Shown here: piece after piece, positions 9,917 to 21,836 of the stretch
Layout of the letters: each line of letters opens with the position of its first letter
Position numbering within the stretch: position 1 is the first letter of the stretch
NCBI GenBank assembly: GCA_028283725.1
Contig: JAPWKC010000004.1
Span: forward strand, 1,927,001 to 1,991,000
Length of the DNA stretch: 64,000 nt
Direction: 5' to 3'
Source of the DNA: Neorhizobium sp.
GTDB lineage: Bacteria > Pseudomonadota > Alphaproteobacteria > Rhizobiales > Rhizobiaceae
Notes under the pieces: model-generated
Databases searched by the model: none
Seen by the model: the letters and a program-made list of their open reading frames with translations, nothing else
Told to the model about the DNA's origin: nothing
Program-made: the position numbers and the translations under genes

Positions 9917-11839
9917 ATGCAAAGCCGGTATTTCGACGTCTACCGGGCGTGGCAGGACGATCCCGAACGCTTCTGGGGCAAGGCCGCCGAGGCGATCGAC
10001 TGGTTCACACCGCCTGCCCATGTGTTTTGCGGCGACGAAGGGGTTTATGGACGCTGGTTTGTCGGCGCAGAGACCAATACCTGCTTCAACTGCCTCGACC
10101 GGCATGTGGCTTCAGGGCGCGGCGGGCAGGCCGCCTTCATCTTCGATAGTGCCATGAGCGGCGCACAGCGCCGCTTCACCTATGACGAGGTTCTATCGGA
10201 GGTGACGGCGATCGCCGCCGTCTTGCGGGGTCTCGGCATCGAGAAGGGCGACCGCATCGTCATCTACATGCCGATGGTGCCGGAAGCGGTGTTTTCGATG
10301 CTGGCCTGCGCGCGGCTCGGCGCCGTACATTCCGTCGTCTTCGGCGGGTTTGCGGCCCAGGAACTGGCGGCAAGACTGAACGATTCGGAAGCGAAACTGA
10401 TCATCGGTGCCAGCTGCGGGCTGGAGCCGGGGCGGGTCGTCGCCTACAAGCCGCTGATCGACCAGGCGATTGATCTTGCCAGGGTGAAGCCGCAGCATTG
10501 CCTGATCCTGCAGCGCGATCAGCTTACCGCCGAACTGAGGCCCGAACGGGGCGACCTGGATTTCGCAGAGGTTGTCGCAGCGGCGCGCGGCATCGCCGTC
10601 GATTGCGTGCCGGTCGCGGCGACCGATCTGCTCTACATCCTCTACACATCGGGCACGACGGGCAAGCCGAAGGGCGTGGTGCGCGATACCGGCGGGCACA
10701 TGGTGGCGCTTCACTGGACCATGGAAAACATTTTTGGCGTGAAGCCCGGCGAGGTGTTCTGGACAGCATCCGATATCGGCTGGGTGGTCGGGCATTCCTA
10801 CATCGTCTATGCGCCGCTTCTCACCGGCAGTACCAGCGTCATCTTCGAGGGCAAGCCGGTCGGTACGCCGGATGCCGGAACCTTCTGGCGCGTCGTGCGC
10901 GATCATGACGTGAAGGTTCTGTTCACGGCACCGACGGCGTTTCGGGCGATCCGCCGCGACGACCCCGAAGGCGAGCTTGTCGAGAATTACGATCTGCTTG
11001 GTCTTCGCGCCCTGTTTCTGGCCGGCGAGCGGGCCGACCCGGAAACGCTGAAATGGGCGGAACAGAAACTTAAAGTACCCGTCATCGACCACTGGTGGCA
11101 GACGGAAACCGGGTGGCCGATTGCGGCGAATACGATGGGGCTCGGTTTGATGCCGTTCAGATACGGCTCCCCGACGCGGCCGATGCCGGGCTATGCAATC
11201 GAGGTTCTGGACGATGCGGGGCATCCGGTGGCGCCTGGAATGCTCGGCAATATCGTCATCCGGCTTCCCCTGCCGCCGGGTTGCCTCGTGACCTTCTGGC
11301 GGGCGGACGAGCGGTTTCGCGAAGCCTGCCTCCAGGAGTTTCCCGGCTATTACAAGACCGCCGATGCGGGGCTGATCGACGAGGACGGGTATGTCTTCGT
11401 GATGGCGCGGACGGACGATATCATCAATTGCGCCGGGCATCGCCTGTCGACGGGGGCAATGGAAGAGGTCTGCGCCCAGCATCCCGACGTTGCCGAATGC
11501 GCCGTCATAGGCGTGCATGACCGTACCAAGGGGCAGATCCCCTGCGGCTTCCTCGTCCTGAAGCGGACTGTTTCACGGGAAACAGATACGGTCGCCCGCG
11601 AGGTGGCGGATCTGGTGCGCGGCGAGATCGGTCCTGTCGCCGCGTTCAGAACCGTGATGGTGGTGCCGCGGCTGCCGAAGACGCGCTCGGGCAAGATCCT
11701 GCGCGGGACAATGCAGAAGATCGCCGACGGACTGCCCTGGACGATGCCGGCAACGATCGACGATCCTGCCATTCTCGACGAGATCGCTGCCGTGCTGAAG
11801 GCGAACGGGTATGCACGCGATGAGATGGGGGCGGCGTGA
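9917..11839 (+). CDS. prpE: Propionyl-CoA synthetase (AMP-forming) PrpE
   Basis: PrpE activates propionate, or similar short acids, to the CoA thioester via an acyl-adenylate. The AMP-binding P-loop YTSGTTGKPKGV is at residues 243-254. The adenylate motif YKTADAGLIDEDGYVFVM and RTDDIINCAGHRLSTGAMEE are the PrpE rather than Acs versions. Lys593 in [11 protein letters not shown] is the catalytic lysine that acetylation usually regulates. ATG 9917 is preceded by GGGAGG at 5 bases; the product is 640 residues. It shares its fold with acs 1.3 kb downstream. A parS-like 16-mer lies at codons 551-556. Confidence 0.92.
   Translation: MQSRYFDVYRAWQDDPERFWGKAAEAIDWFTPPAHVFCGDEGVYGRWFVGAETNTCFNCLDRHVASGRGGQAAFIFDSAMSGAQRRFTYDEVLSEVTAIAAVLRGLGIEKGDRIVIYMPMVPEAVFSMLACARLGAVHSVVFGGFAAQELAARLNDSEAKLIIGASCGLEPGRVVAYKPLIDQAIDLARVKPQHCLILQRDQLTAELRPERGDLDFAEVVAAARGIAVDCVPVAATDLLYILYTSGTTGKPKGVVRDTGGHMVALHWTMENIFGVKPGEVFWTASDIGWVVGHSYIVYAPLLTGSTSVIFEGKPVGTPDAGTFWRVVRDHDVKVLFTAPTAFRAIRRDDPEGELVENYDLLGLRALFLAGERADPETLKWAEQKLKVPVIDHWWQTETGWPIAANTMGLGLMPFRYGSPTRPMPGYAIEVLDDAGHPVAPGMLGNIVIRLPLPPGCLVTFWRADERFREACLQEFPGYYKTADAGLIDEDGYVFVMARTDDIINCAGHRLSTGAMEEVCAQHPDVAECAVIGVHDRTKGQIPCGFLVLKRTVSRETDTVAREVADLVRGEIGPVAAFRTVMVVPRLPKTRSGKILRGTMQKIADGLPWTMPATIDDPAILDEIAAVLKANGYARDEMGAA
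11569..11584. other. parS-like palindrome inside prpE (uncertain)
   Basis: TGTTTCACGGGAAACA matches parS at 15 of 16 positions, but the mismatch falls in the central CACGTG core, which usually matters for ParB. It encodes V-S-R-E-T, the same peptide as the parS in rsmG. It could be a weak or decayed site, or chance. Confidence 0.35.
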
Positions 11840-11871
11840 CGCAGCAGACCATCATCGACTAGAGCCGGGAT

Positions 11872-11973
11872 AGCGCAATTTCCGCAAACGTGCGAACCGG
11901 CTTTGCATCCGCCATTGTGGAGAAACAGGGAGACGGAGCAGTTTCGCGTGTCGAAGAACGGCGGAAATGCTCT
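11872..11973. repeat. RIME-type intergenic repeat, copy A
   Basis: This roughly 102-base element follows prpE and is clearly related to copies at 21835-21936 and 31757-31857. They share a start like AGMGCAATTCC, the middle AACCGGYTTTGC, GCAGTTTCGCG and an end AAATGCTCT. Outer ends AGCGCA/TGCTCT are near-inverted. It resembles the ~100-base RIME-type mosaic elements known from rhizobia. Confidence 0.85.
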
Positions 11974-12203
11974 GGCCGAAGTCTCTTCCCGTCAATCCGG
12001 ACAAGCCGCTGGTCTCGACCGGTTCTTGCGGGCCGGTGCAACGTGCAGGGCTTAAATCAGCTCCAACCGCACAGACGCAATTCGGGCCAATGGGGTATAG
12101 CAGGTTCTCTCATCCTTTTCGGGGGAGATGGCCGACACGCCACAGGAGCTAACGTTCTTTCTCGGCCGATGATTGTTACGTGCACCGGACAAAAAGCCCG
12201 AAA
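11974..12203. other. Unassigned intergenic stretch, prpE/trcR
   Basis: Together with the repeat before it, this completes a 414-base gap between convergent prpE and trcR. I see no open frame with a credible ribosome site and no RNA family I recognise. Only the trcR terminator hairpin at the right edge is clear. Confidence 0.5.
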
Positions 12204-12231
12204 CGAAAAAGGCCCCGTCACCGGGGCCTTT
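12204..12231 (-). terminator. Rho-independent terminator of trcR
   Basis: AAAGGCCCCG and CGGGGCCTTT form a perfect 10-bp stem with a 4-base loop. On the minus strand it is followed by a run of T. It lies 23 bases past the trcR stop. Confidence 0.9.
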
Positions 12232-12253
12232 AAAATCTGTTCTGGAGATCCGC

Positions 12254-12964
12254 TTAGAAGCGATCTTCCTCGTCTTCCTCGTCGGTGCGGGTCGACTTCA
12301 GCGAGGAAAGCTTGGCGAAGACGGCGTCTGCGTCGATTTCCTTCTCTTCCTCGCGCTCGTTGCGATAGCTGAAGCCGAGGTTTTCGGTTTCGGCAGCCGG
12401 CTGCAGCGAGGCGCCGAGTTCGGCGGCCGTCGGCAGCGGACGGCCCTTGGAAGCCTTTTCGACTTCAAGGTCGAGATCGATCTGCGAGCACAGGCCGAGC
12501 GTTACCGGGTCCATCGGAGCGAGGTTGGCGGCGTTCCAGTGGGTGCGCTCGCGGATCTGCTCGATGGTCGACTTGGTGGTGCCGACGAGGCGCGAAATCT
12601 GCGCGTCCTTCAGTTCCGGATGGTTGCGCACCAGCCAGAGAATGGCGTTCGGACGGTCCTGACGCTTGGAAACCGGGGTGTAGCGCGGGCCGCGGCGCTT
12701 GCTCTCGGGAACGCGTACCTTCGGCTCGGAAATCTTGAGCTTGTAATTGACGTCTTTTTCGCCGCGCTGGATTTCGTCGCGCGAAAGCTGACCGGTTGCA
12801 ATCGGATCGAGGCCCTTGATGCCCTGTGCCGCTTCACCGTCGGCAATCGCCTTCACTTCGAGCGGGTGCAGCTTGCAGAACTGGGCAATCTGGTCGAACG
12901 AAAGCGCGGTATTGTCGACGAGCCATACGGCAGTCGCTTTCGGCATGAGCAGTGTCTGAGCCAT
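12254..12964 (-). CDS. trcR: Cell-cycle transcriptional regulator TrcR (DUF1013)
   Basis: This conserved alphaproteobacterial protein is annotated as a cell-cycle transcriptional regulator; the biochemical role is less well defined than the family name suggests. Two helix-turn-helix-like parts are visible: ATAVWLVDNTALSFDQIAQF at residues 10-29 and PNAILWLVRNHPELKDAQI near 105, followed by SRLVGTTKSTIEQIRER. The C-terminus is acidic (EEKEIDADAVF, DEEDEEDRF). It is 236 residues, family-typical, with its own terminator. It is divergent from acs, sharing a 222-base promoter region. Confidence 0.9.
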   Translation of the reverse strand: MAQTLLMPKATAVWLVDNTALSFDQIAQFCKLHPLEVKAIADGEAAQGIKGLDPIATGQLSRDEIQRGEKDVNYKLKISEPKVRVPESKRRGPRYTPVSKRQDRPNAILWLVRNHPELKDAQISRLVGTTKSTIEQIRERTHWNAANLAPMDPVTLGLCSQIDLDLEVEKASKGRPLPTAAELGASLQPAAETENLGFSYRNEREEEKEIDADAVFAKLSSLKSTRTDEEDEEDRF

Positions 12965-13186
12965 AGGTATAGGTCCTCTGTCCGTCCGCGCCGGTGTCGC
13001 GGGCCGTGGGTATCAACCACCATTTCCGGGAATTCACCGCCGTATAATCGAATTGTAGCAGAATTGCAAATCTTTGAAGCGGTCTGTTCGTTCGTCTAAT
13101 TGCCGCCGATGTTCCAGTTGTTATCTATAGTCTCAAGGCCCCCGCGGATGCGGAGGGTCGTATAAGGTTGGAAGAGGGAGGAACTC

Positions 13187-15142
<1,956 letters not shown>

Positions 15143-15155
15143 AGAATAAAACAGA

Positions 15156-15185
15156 AAAGGCGCAGACCCGGTGGTTTGCGCCTTT
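15156..15185 (+). terminator. Terminator of acs
   Basis: AAAGGCGCA and TGCGCCTTT form a 9-bp stem 13 bases after the acs stop. The T run after the stem is short (TTTAT), so efficiency is uncertain. Confidence 0.7.
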
Positions 15186-15249
15186 ATAGTGTTGCCGAAG
15201 CGTCGAAAGTCCTGCCGAACCTGCCGAGGCTTCGCACCTCTCGAAACAC

Positions 15250-15329
15250 TGTCATCCTCGGGCCTATCCCGAGGATCTGTCCACGTTCATCGTGACCGTG
15301 GTTGATCCTCGCCGTAAGGGGAGGATGAC
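15250..15329. repeat. Palindromic intergenic repeat
   Basis: A perfect hairpin ATCCTCGGG/CCCGAGGAT (15254-15276) is followed by CCACG/CGTGG and a second ATCCTC/GAGGAT hairpin; the whole unit ends GGATGAC, inverted to GTCATCC at the start. Such GTCATCCTCGGG palindromes are common in intergenic DNA of Rhizobiales. A decayed relative lies at 4412-4493. No gene is present between acs and the DUF1674 gene. Confidence 0.75.
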
Positions 15330-15418
15330 GCGGAGGAGAGAGATCGTCGCGGTCAGGTCACGCTATCTGCATAGCCGGAATTTTTAGCCTCCACCCATCC
15401 CGTCAATCGGTCGCCCGC

Positions 15419-15637
15419 TCAAAAATCGATGGCGCGGCCGTTGATTTCCCAGTCGCCGAAACGGGCGGGGTCGGCGCCGCCGCGGCCGCCGTATTCTTCC
15501 GGCAAGGCGGCCGGGTTTTCGGCGTTGCGACGCTCCTCGGCTTCCTTCAGCGCCCGCTGCGCTGCTGCCGAAAGCGGCTTTTTCTGGCCCTCGCCCGCTG
15601 CTTCATGGCCGATATTGTCGTTGTCTGCGCTCTGCAT
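15419..15637 (-). CDS. DUF1674 domain-containing small protein
   Basis: A 72-residue protein ends in the DUF1674 signature: LPEEYGGRGGADPARFGDWE then NGRAIDF. The eukaryotic relative SDHAF4 assists succinate dehydrogenase assembly, so a similar chaperone role is possible but not shown here. The N-terminal half is charged and probably disordered (LKEAEERRNAENPAAL). It is divergent from htpX with a 141-base gap, and no operon partner is apparent. Confidence 0.85.
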   Translation of the reverse strand: MQSADNDNIGHEAAGEGQKKPLSAAAQRALKEAEERRNAENPAALPEEYGGRGGADPARFGDWEINGRAIDF

Positions 15638-15778
15638 CTTCCGCTACACCCAGTCGAATATTGAAAACCTTGGGTTCATCGACCACATCTTAATCTGCCT
15701 GAGACGGCGAGAAAACCCAGTTTGACCCGAAAACGGCCTTCCCGAAGATCGGGATATTTGAACACCGGAGAGATGACG

Positions 15779-16804
15779 ATGAATGTGATGCGCACCGCCA
15801 TGCTTCTGGCCTTCATGACGGCCCTGTTCATGGGCGTCGGCTTTCTGATCGGCGGCAAGAGCGGAATGATGATCGCGCTGGTGATCGCAGCCGGCATGAA
15901 CCTGTTTTCCTACTGGAATTCAGACAGGATGGTGCTGTCGGCCTATCACGCGCAGGAGGTGGACGAGCGTTCGGCGCCGGAATTCTACCTGATGATCCGC
16001 GATCTCGCCGCCAATGCCGGCCTGCCGATGCCGAAGGTCTATATCTACGACAATCCGCAGCCGAACGCCTTTGCCACCGGCCGCAACCCGCAGAATGCAG
16101 CCGTTGCCGCCTCGACCGGGCTCATCCATGCGCTTTCGCCGCAGGAGGTCGCCGGCGTCATGGCGCATGAGCTGGCGCATATCCAGAACCGCGATACGCT
16201 GACAATGACGATTACCGCCACGCTTGCCGGCGCGATCTCGATGCTCGGCAATTTCGCCTTCTTCTTTTCCGGCAATCGCGACAATAACAATAACAGCAAT
16301 CCGCTCGGCTTTATCGGCGTGCTGGCGGCGATGATCGTCGCGCCGCTTGCCGCCATGCTCGTACAGATGGCCATCAGCCGGACGCGCGAATATTCGGCCG
16401 ACCGGCGCGGTGCGGAAATCTGCGGCAATCCACTCTGGCTCGCCTCAGCGCTCGGCAAGATCGCCGGTGCCGCGCATGCCGTGCCGAACTACCAGGCGGA
16501 GCGCAATCCGGCGACGGCGCATATGTTCATCATCAATCCGCTCTCGGGCGAGCGGATGGACAATCTCTTCTCCACCCACCCCAATACGGACAACCGCATT
16601 GCCGCACTTCAGCAGATGGCGAGCGAGTTTCGTTCCGGTGGAATGGGTGGCGGCGGAAGCGGGGGCTCCGGCACCGGCTACAATGCCGGCTCGACGCCGC
16701 CCTCTCAGGCTGCTAGACCCCAGCGCACCGGCCGTTCCGTTCCCAATACGGGTTCCGTATGGGGACGCGGCGATAACGAACCGCGCAAGGGGCCATGGTC
16801 CTGA
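15779..16804 (+). CDS. htpX: Membrane zinc metalloprotease HtpX
   Basis: HtpX is an inner-membrane protease of the heat and envelope stress response that degrades misfolded membrane proteins. The zinc motif HELAH is at residues 130-134; a further zinc-ligand glutamate is expected in [14 protein letters not shown]. Two membrane helices lie at residues about 7-46 and two more at about 143-200. ATG 15779 is preferred because GGAG lies 8 bases upstream. At 341 residues it is longer than E. coli HtpX owing to a glycine-rich, disordered C-tail beginning [12 protein letters not shown]. It lies 53 bases before the methyltransferase gene, probably co-transcribed. Confidence 0.95.
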   Translation: MNVMRTAMLLAFMTALFMGVGFLIGGKSGMMIALVIAAGMNLFSYWNSDRMVLSAYHAQEVDERSAPEFYLMIRDLAANAGLPMPKVYIYDNPQPNAFATGRNPQNAAVAASTGLIHALSPQEVAGVMAHELAHIQNRDTLTMTITATLAGAISMLGNFAFFFSGNRDNNNNSNPLGFIGVLAAMIVAPLAAMLVQMAISRTREYSADRRGAEICGNPLWLASALGKIAGAAHAVPNYQAERNPATAHMFIINPLSGERMDNLFSTHPNTDNRIAALQQMASEFRSGGMGGGGSGGSGTGYNAGSTPPSQAARPQRTGRSVPNTGSVWGRGDNEPRKGPWS

Positions 16805-16857
16805 CGTGACCAATGGGCACCGCAAGCGCCTCTACCCCCGAACGATGAGATGAAGTC

Positions 16858-18291
16858 TTGAACGACGACAAGAACAAGAAGAAACCCTTTTCCAAGCCAT
16901 CGCACCGTTCGAAGGCCCAGCCGGACGCCGGCGGGCCTTCCGGTCATTCTGGCCAGGGCCGCCCCGATGCCGGCCCGAAGAAGCCGGGGCTCGAAGCCCG
17001 TGCGACGGCGGCAAAGCTTCTGTCTGCCGTGATCGACAAGAAGATCTCGCTCGACGGCATGCTGGACCCGGTCCATGGCAATCCGTCCTACAAGGCGCTT
17101 TCCGATGCCGACCGTGCGCTGGCGCGGGCAATGCTGATCACCACGCTTCGCCATCTGCCGCGGCTTGATGCGGCCGTGTCCTCGCTTATCGACACGCCGC
17201 TGCCGGAAGGCGCGCGGGCGCTTCACCATGTGCTGATGATCGCGGCGGCCCAGATCCTGCATCTCGACGTGCCCTCGCATTCAGCCGTCGATCTTGCGGT
17301 CGAGCAGGCCAATCGCGATCCGCGCAACCGTCGTTTCGCCAAGCTGGTCAATGCCGTTCTGCGCCGTCTCGTGCGCGAGAAGGACGAGATCCTCGCCGCC
17401 ACGGCTTCGGTTTCGCCGGTGCCGAAATGGTTCAGCGATCGCCTTGCCGGCGCCTATGGCGCGGAGGCAGCGGCACGGATTGCCGAAGCGCAGCTTGTGC
17501 CGCCCTCGATCGATCTGACGGTCAAGAGCGATCCGGATGGCTGGGCCGCACGGCTGGGCGGCAAGGTTCTGGCCACCGGCAGTATCCGGCTCGGCTCGTT
17601 CCAGGGTGCCGTCTCGGCCCTCGAAGGCTTCGAGGCCGGCGAATGGTGGGTGCAGGATGCGGCTGCCGCCATTCCGGCAAAGCTGTTCGGCGACCTTACC
17701 GGCAAGCACATTGCCGATCTTTGCGCCGCACCCGGCGGCAAGACGGCGCAGCTGATCGTGGCCGGTGCGAAAGTGACGGCGGTCGAGCAATCGTCCAACC
17801 GGCTGGCGCGGCTCAAGGAAAATCTTGTCCGCCTCGGGCTCGAAGCCGAGCTTGTCGCCGGCGATCTCTTCGAATACCGGCCCGAGGAATTGCTGGACGG
17901 CGTGTTGCTCGATGCTCCCTGCTCGTCCACCGGCACGACGCGGCGTCATCCCGACGTGCTCTGGACCAAGGGTGTCGAAGATATCGGCAAGCTTGCCGTG
18001 CTGCAGGAGCGGATGCTGCGCCATGCGCTGACGCTGGTGAAGCCCGGCGGGATCGTCGTATTCTCCAACTGCTCGCTCGACCCGAAGGAAGGCGAGACGC
18101 TGGTGGCCCGCGTGCTTGCCGATATGCCCAATGTTTCGCGCCGTCCGGTGTCGGCATCAGACTGGCCGGGGCTGGAAGACGCCGTGTCCGCCGATGGCGA
18201 TTTTCGCACGACGCCCGCCATGCTGCCGGGCGACGGCACCTATCCGGGCGGTCTCGACGGCTTCTACGCGGCCGTTCTGCAGGTCGGGTAA
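16858..18291 (+). CDS. RsmB-like rRNA (cytosine-C5)-methyltransferase
   Basis: This is a SAM-dependent 5-methylcytosine RNA methyltransferase of the RsmB/Fmu type, which methylates C967 of 16S rRNA. An N-terminal NusB-like helical domain (residues about 45-180) precedes the catalytic domain. The SAM motif is DLCAAPGGKTAQL. Catalytic cysteines are Cys355 (APCSSTGTTRRHP) and Cys405 (SNCSLDPKEGE), spaced as in Fmu. The start appears to be TTG 16858, as no in-frame ATG lies nearby. A lysine/proline-rich, probably disordered leader covers the first 40 residues. Length is 477. Confidence 0.92.
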   Translation: MNDDKNKKKPFSKPSHRSKAQPDAGGPSGHSGQGRPDAGPKKPGLEARATAAKLLSAVIDKKISLDGMLDPVHGNPSYKALSDADRALARAMLITTLRHLPRLDAAVSSLIDTPLPEGARALHHVLMIAAAQILHLDVPSHSAVDLAVEQANRDPRNRRFAKLVNAVLRRLVREKDEILAATASVSPVPKWFSDRLAGAYGAEAAARIAEAQLVPPSIDLTVKSDPDGWAARLGGKVLATGSIRLGSFQGAVSALEGFEAGEWWVQDAAAAIPAKLFGDLTGKHIADLCAAPGGKTAQLIVAGAKVTAVEQSSNRLARLKENLVRLGLEAELVAGDLFEYRPEELLDGVLLDAPCSSTGTTRRHPDVLWTKGVEDIGKLAVLQERMLRHALTLVKPGGIVVFSNCSLDPKEGETLVARVLADMPNVSRRPVSASDWPGLEDAVSADGDFRTTPAMLPGDGTYPGGLDGFYAAVLQVG

Positions 18292-18385
18292 GGCTTTATT
18301 CACCATAAGCTTACATTCTGAACCGCCCGGTGGCTGATTCCCGCCGGGCGGGAGGATTCTCGTGTTTTCGATGGGGTGAATAACG

Positions 18386-20074
18386 GTGGCGATGGGGTTC
18401 GCGGATCGCCGGAGGCTGGCAGCCTTCGGCCTGCGGGAGATCGGGCGACGTCTGTGCAGGCGTTCGGCCGGCTTACGGCTTGCCGTGACCGCGTCCGCGC
18501 TTCGCGTCCCCGACCGGCTGATCGTCGCGCCTACGGACCTGCGGGCGCTCGACCCGTTCATTGCCGAAGAGATTTTCGATGGCCGCTTTCCGCTGGCGGG
18601 CCATGTTCTCGAAACCGTTGGCGAAAGCCCGTTTCTGATCGAGCTGCCATCGCGCGCCTTTGCCGAGCGGCTGCATTCCTTCTCGTGGCTCCGGCATGTG
18701 CGCACGATCAAATCGGCGGCATCCTGCGCCCATGCGCGGCAACTCGTCTCCGACTGGATCGCCGTTCACGGCCGCCGGCCGAAGGGTGTCGCCTGGGAAG
18801 CCCATGTCGCCGCCGAGCGGGTGATCGCCTGGCTGTCGCATTCCACCATCATCCTTCAGGGCGCGGAAGCCGGCTTCTATCGTCGTTTCATGAAGAGCCT
18901 TGCCTATCAGGTGCGCTACCTGCGCAAGATCGTCGGCTGCACGGCGGTGGGCGAGGGGCGGCTGAAACTCTGCATCGCGCTTGCCATGGCGTCTATCTCC
19001 ATGCCGACCCGCACCGGCTATATCCGCCGCGAGGGCCAGCGGCTCGACCGGGAGATGGAGCGACAGATTCTGTCCGATGGCGGGCATGTGTCGCGCAATC
19101 CGCGCGCCGTGCTCGATGCGCTGCTCGATCTCCTGCCGCTCCGGCAGACCTATATCAATCTCGGCCACGACCTGCCGTCGAAGCTCATTTTGACGATCGA
19201 CCGCATGTATCCGGCGCTGCGCTTCTTCCGGCACCAGGATGGCGATCTGGCGCTGTTCAATGGCGCGACCGCAACGCCAGCCAGCGAGCTTCTCGCCGTC
19301 CTGCGCTATGACGAGACGGCCGGAAAGCCGTTCAAGGCGTTGCCGCACATGAATTACCACCGGCTGTCGTCCGAAGGCACGACGATCATCGTCGATACCG
19401 GCCTGCCCCTGTCTGACGCCCTGTCGCGCAATGCCCATGCGGGCTGCCTCTCGTTCGAGATGTCGGCCGGCCGGCACCGATTCATCGTCAATTGCGGCGC
19501 GCCGAAATTCGCCTCGAAAGCCTCCCGCAACATCGTGCGGGCAACGGCTGCGCATTCCACCGTAACGCTTGCCGACACGTCGTCGAGCCGGATCGTCAAA
19601 GCCAAGCTTGCGGGGCCGATGCTGATCGGCGGCGTCAGCGATGTTTCGGTTGGGCGCTCGGACGACCAGCATGGAAACGACTGGCTGAAGGCAAGTCATG
19701 ACGGTTATGCCCAGGAATTCGGGTATCTGCACGAGCGCGAGATCGGGCTTTCAGCCAAGGGCGACAAGATCAAGGGCCACGACCGCCTCTATCTGCCTGA
19801 GGGCGAAGCTGCCCGTGACGAGATTTTGACCGCCGCGGCGCGTTTTCACATTCATCCCGCCGTCTCGCTATCCCGTCGCGACCGGGAAAGTGTCGTGATG
19901 CGGGCGCCGGATGGAGAGAGCTGGATCTTTTCGGCACCGGGGCTGGAGGTGCTGATCGACGAGGACATGTTCTTTGCCGATGTCTCCGGCGTCAGGCCAA
20001 GCCAGCAGCTCGTCATCGAGTTCACGCTGCCGGAAACCACCGATATCCGCTGGATGTTGCGGCGGGTCGATTAA
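18386..20074 (+). CDS. Heparinase II/III family protein
   Basis: The protein (562 residues) belongs to the heparinase II/III superfamily, polysaccharide lyases or relatives with an alpha/alpha toroid followed by a beta-sandwich. The toroid part covers residues about 60-300 (WEAHVAAERVIAWL, LAYQVRYLRKIVGCTAVGEG). The beta-sandwich starts near 330 (MNYHRLSSEGTTIIVDTG, MSAGRHRFIVNCG). No signal peptide is visible, so export or a cytoplasmic role is unclear. Substrate is unknown; Rhizobiales carry this gene next to purH. GTG 18386 or ATG 18392 could be the start. Confidence 0.85.
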   Translation: MAMGFADRRRLAAFGLREIGRRLCRRSAGLRLAVTASALRVPDRLIVAPTDLRALDPFIAEEIFDGRFPLAGHVLETVGESPFLIELPSRAFAERLHSFSWLRHVRTIKSAASCAHARQLVSDWIAVHGRRPKGVAWEAHVAAERVIAWLSHSTIILQGAEAGFYRRFMKSLAYQVRYLRKIVGCTAVGEGRLKLCIALAMASISMPTRTGYIRREGQRLDREMERQILSDGGHVSRNPRAVLDALLDLLPLRQTYINLGHDLPSKLILTIDRMYPALRFFRHQDGDLALFNGATATPASELLAVLRYDETAGKPFKALPHMNYHRLSSEGTTIIVDTGLPLSDALSRNAHAGCLSFEMSAGRHRFIVNCGAPKFASKASRNIVRATAAHSTVTLADTSSSRIVKAKLAGPMLIGGVSDVSVGRSDDQHGNDWLKASHDGYAQEFGYLHEREIGLSAKGDKIKGHDRLYLPEGEAARDEILTAAARFHIHPAVSLSRRDRESVVMRAPDGESWIFSAPGLEVLIDEDMFFADVSGVRPSQQLVIEFTLPETTDIRWMLRRVD

Positions 20075-20216
20075 CGACGACAAGCGGACAGCCTGCCCGG
20101 CCGGGCGATTCGCCGTTCCCTCCCCGGCCCAGCTGTGCTAACGCGACGCCAATCATTCCCCAATCGTGCCGCACCAGTCTTCGAGCCCGCGTGCGACGCG
20201 TTCCCAGGAGAGCTTT

Positions 20217-21836
20217 ATGGCCGTCGCATCGAAGAAAATCCCCGCCCCCGATCTCGTCAGGATCCGCACCGCGCTCCTGTCCGTCTCGGACAAGACCGGC
20301 ATTATCGAACTGGCACAGGCGCTGGCGGCACAAGGCGTCAAGCTGCTCTCGACCGGCGGCACCCACAAGGCGATCGCGGCAGCAGGCCTCGACGTCACTG
20401 ACGTTTCCGACGTCACCGGCTTTCCGGAAATCATGGACGGCCGCGTCAAGACGCTGCATCCGACCGTGCATGGCGGTCTTCTCGCCATCCGTGACGATGC
20501 CGAGCATCAGGCCGCGATGAAGGAACACCGTATCGAGGGTATCGATCTTGCCGTGATCAACCTCTACCCGTTCGAGGAAGTGCGGGCCGCCGGCGGCGAC
20601 TACCCGACGACGGTCGAGAATATCGATATCGGCGGCCCGGCGATGATCCGCGCGTCGGCCAAGAACCATGCCTATGTGGCCATCGTCACCGACCCTTCCG
20701 ACTATGTCGGCGTGATCGAAGCGCTGAAGGCAAACGACGGCCAGACGCCTTACGCGTTCCGGCAGAAGCTTGCCGCAAAGGCCTATGCCCGCACGGCGGC
20801 CTACGATACGGCGATCTCCAACTGGTTTGCCGAGGCGCTCGACATCGCGACCCCGCAATACCGCACGATCGGCGGCATCCTGAAGGAAGAGATGCGCTAT
20901 GGCGAAAACCCGCACCAATCGGCGGGATTCTACGTGACCGGCGAGAACCGTCCGGGCGTTGCCACCGCGACGCTTCTGCAGGGCAAGCAGCTCTCCTACA
21001 ACAATATCAACGACACCGATGGCGCCTTCGAGCTGATCGGCGAGTTTGCCCCGGAAAGAACCGGTCCGGCCTGCGCCATCATCAAGCATGCCAATCCCTG
21101 CGGCGTGGCCACCGGCCCGACGCTGAAGGACGCCTACCTTCGGGCGCTGGCCTGCGACAGCACGTCTGCCTTCGGCGGTATCATCGCGCTCAACCAGTTG
21201 CTCGATGCCGAGACGGCCGAAGAGATCGTCAAACTGTTCACCGAAGTCATCATCGCGCCTGAGGTGACGGACGAGGCCAAGGCGGTGATCGCGGCGAAGA
21301 AGAACCTTCGCCTGCTCGTCACCGGCGGCCTGCCGGATCCGCGGTCGCGCGGCATCACGGCAAAGACGGTTGCCGGCGGCCTTCTGGTCCAGAGCCGCGA
21401 CAATGGCATGATCGACGATGTCGAATTGAAGGTCGTGACCAAGCGCCAGCCGACGGCGCAGGAGCTGGAAGACCTGAAATTCGCCTATACGGTTGCCAAG
21501 CACGTCAAGTCGAACGCCATCGTCTATGCCAAGCAAGGCCAGACGGCCGGTATCGGCGCCGGCCAGATGAGCCGTATCGATTCCGCCCGCATCGCGGCGC
21601 TGAAGGCTGAAGATGCCGCCAAGGTCATGGGGTGGTCCGAGCCGATGACCAAGGGGTCTGCGGTTGCGTCCGAAGCCTTCTTCCCGTTTGCCGACGGTCT
21701 TCTGTCCGCCATTGCAGCCGGCGCCACCGCCGTCGTCCAGCCGGGCGGCTCGATGCGCGATGCGGAAGTCATCGCCGCTGCCGACGAGCACAATGTCGCG
21801 ATGGTCTTCACCGGCATGCGCCATTTCCGCCACTAG
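20217..21836 (+). CDS. purH: Bifunctional AICAR transformylase/IMP cyclohydrolase PurH
   Basis: PurH performs the last two steps of purine synthesis to IMP. The N-terminal MGS-like IMP cyclohydrolase domain carries [21 protein letters not shown] and [14 protein letters not shown]. The C-terminal transformylase domain has the Lys290-His291 pair in [10 protein letters not shown], plus [13 protein letters not shown] sequence and GQMSRIDS. I chose ATG 20217, preceded by AGGAG at 6 bases; the product is 539 residues, family-typical. The TAG stop is shared with the first bases of a RIME-type repeat, and a hairpin terminator follows at 21981. Confidence 0.97.
   Translation: MAVASKKIPAPDLVRIRTALLSVSDKTGIIELAQALAAQGVKLLSTGGTHKAIAAAGLDVTDVSDVTGFPEIMDGRVKTLHPTVHGGLLAIRDDAEHQAAMKEHRIEGIDLAVINLYPFEEVRAAGGDYPTTVENIDIGGPAMIRASAKNHAYVAIVTDPSDYVGVIEALKANDGQTPYAFRQKLAAKAYARTAAYDTAISNWFAEALDIATPQYRTIGGILKEEMRYGENPHQSAGFYVTGENRPGVATATLLQGKQLSYNNINDTDGAFELIGEFAPERTGPACAIIKHANPCGVATGPTLKDAYLRALACDSTSAFGGIIALNQLLDAETAEEIVKLFTEVIIAPEVTDEAKAVIAAKKNLRLLVTGGLPDPRSRGITAKTVAGGLLVQSRDNGMIDDVELKVVTKRQPTAQELEDLKFAYTVAKHVKSNAIVYAKQGQTAGIGAGQMSRIDSARIAALKAEDAAKVMGWSEPMTKGSAVASEAFFPFADGLLSAIAAGATAVVQPGGSMRDAEVIAAADEHNVAMVFTGMRHFRH

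Noticed and set aside
10193..11518. 441-codon minus-strand open frame
   Set aside because: Antisense of prpE; no recognisable domain.
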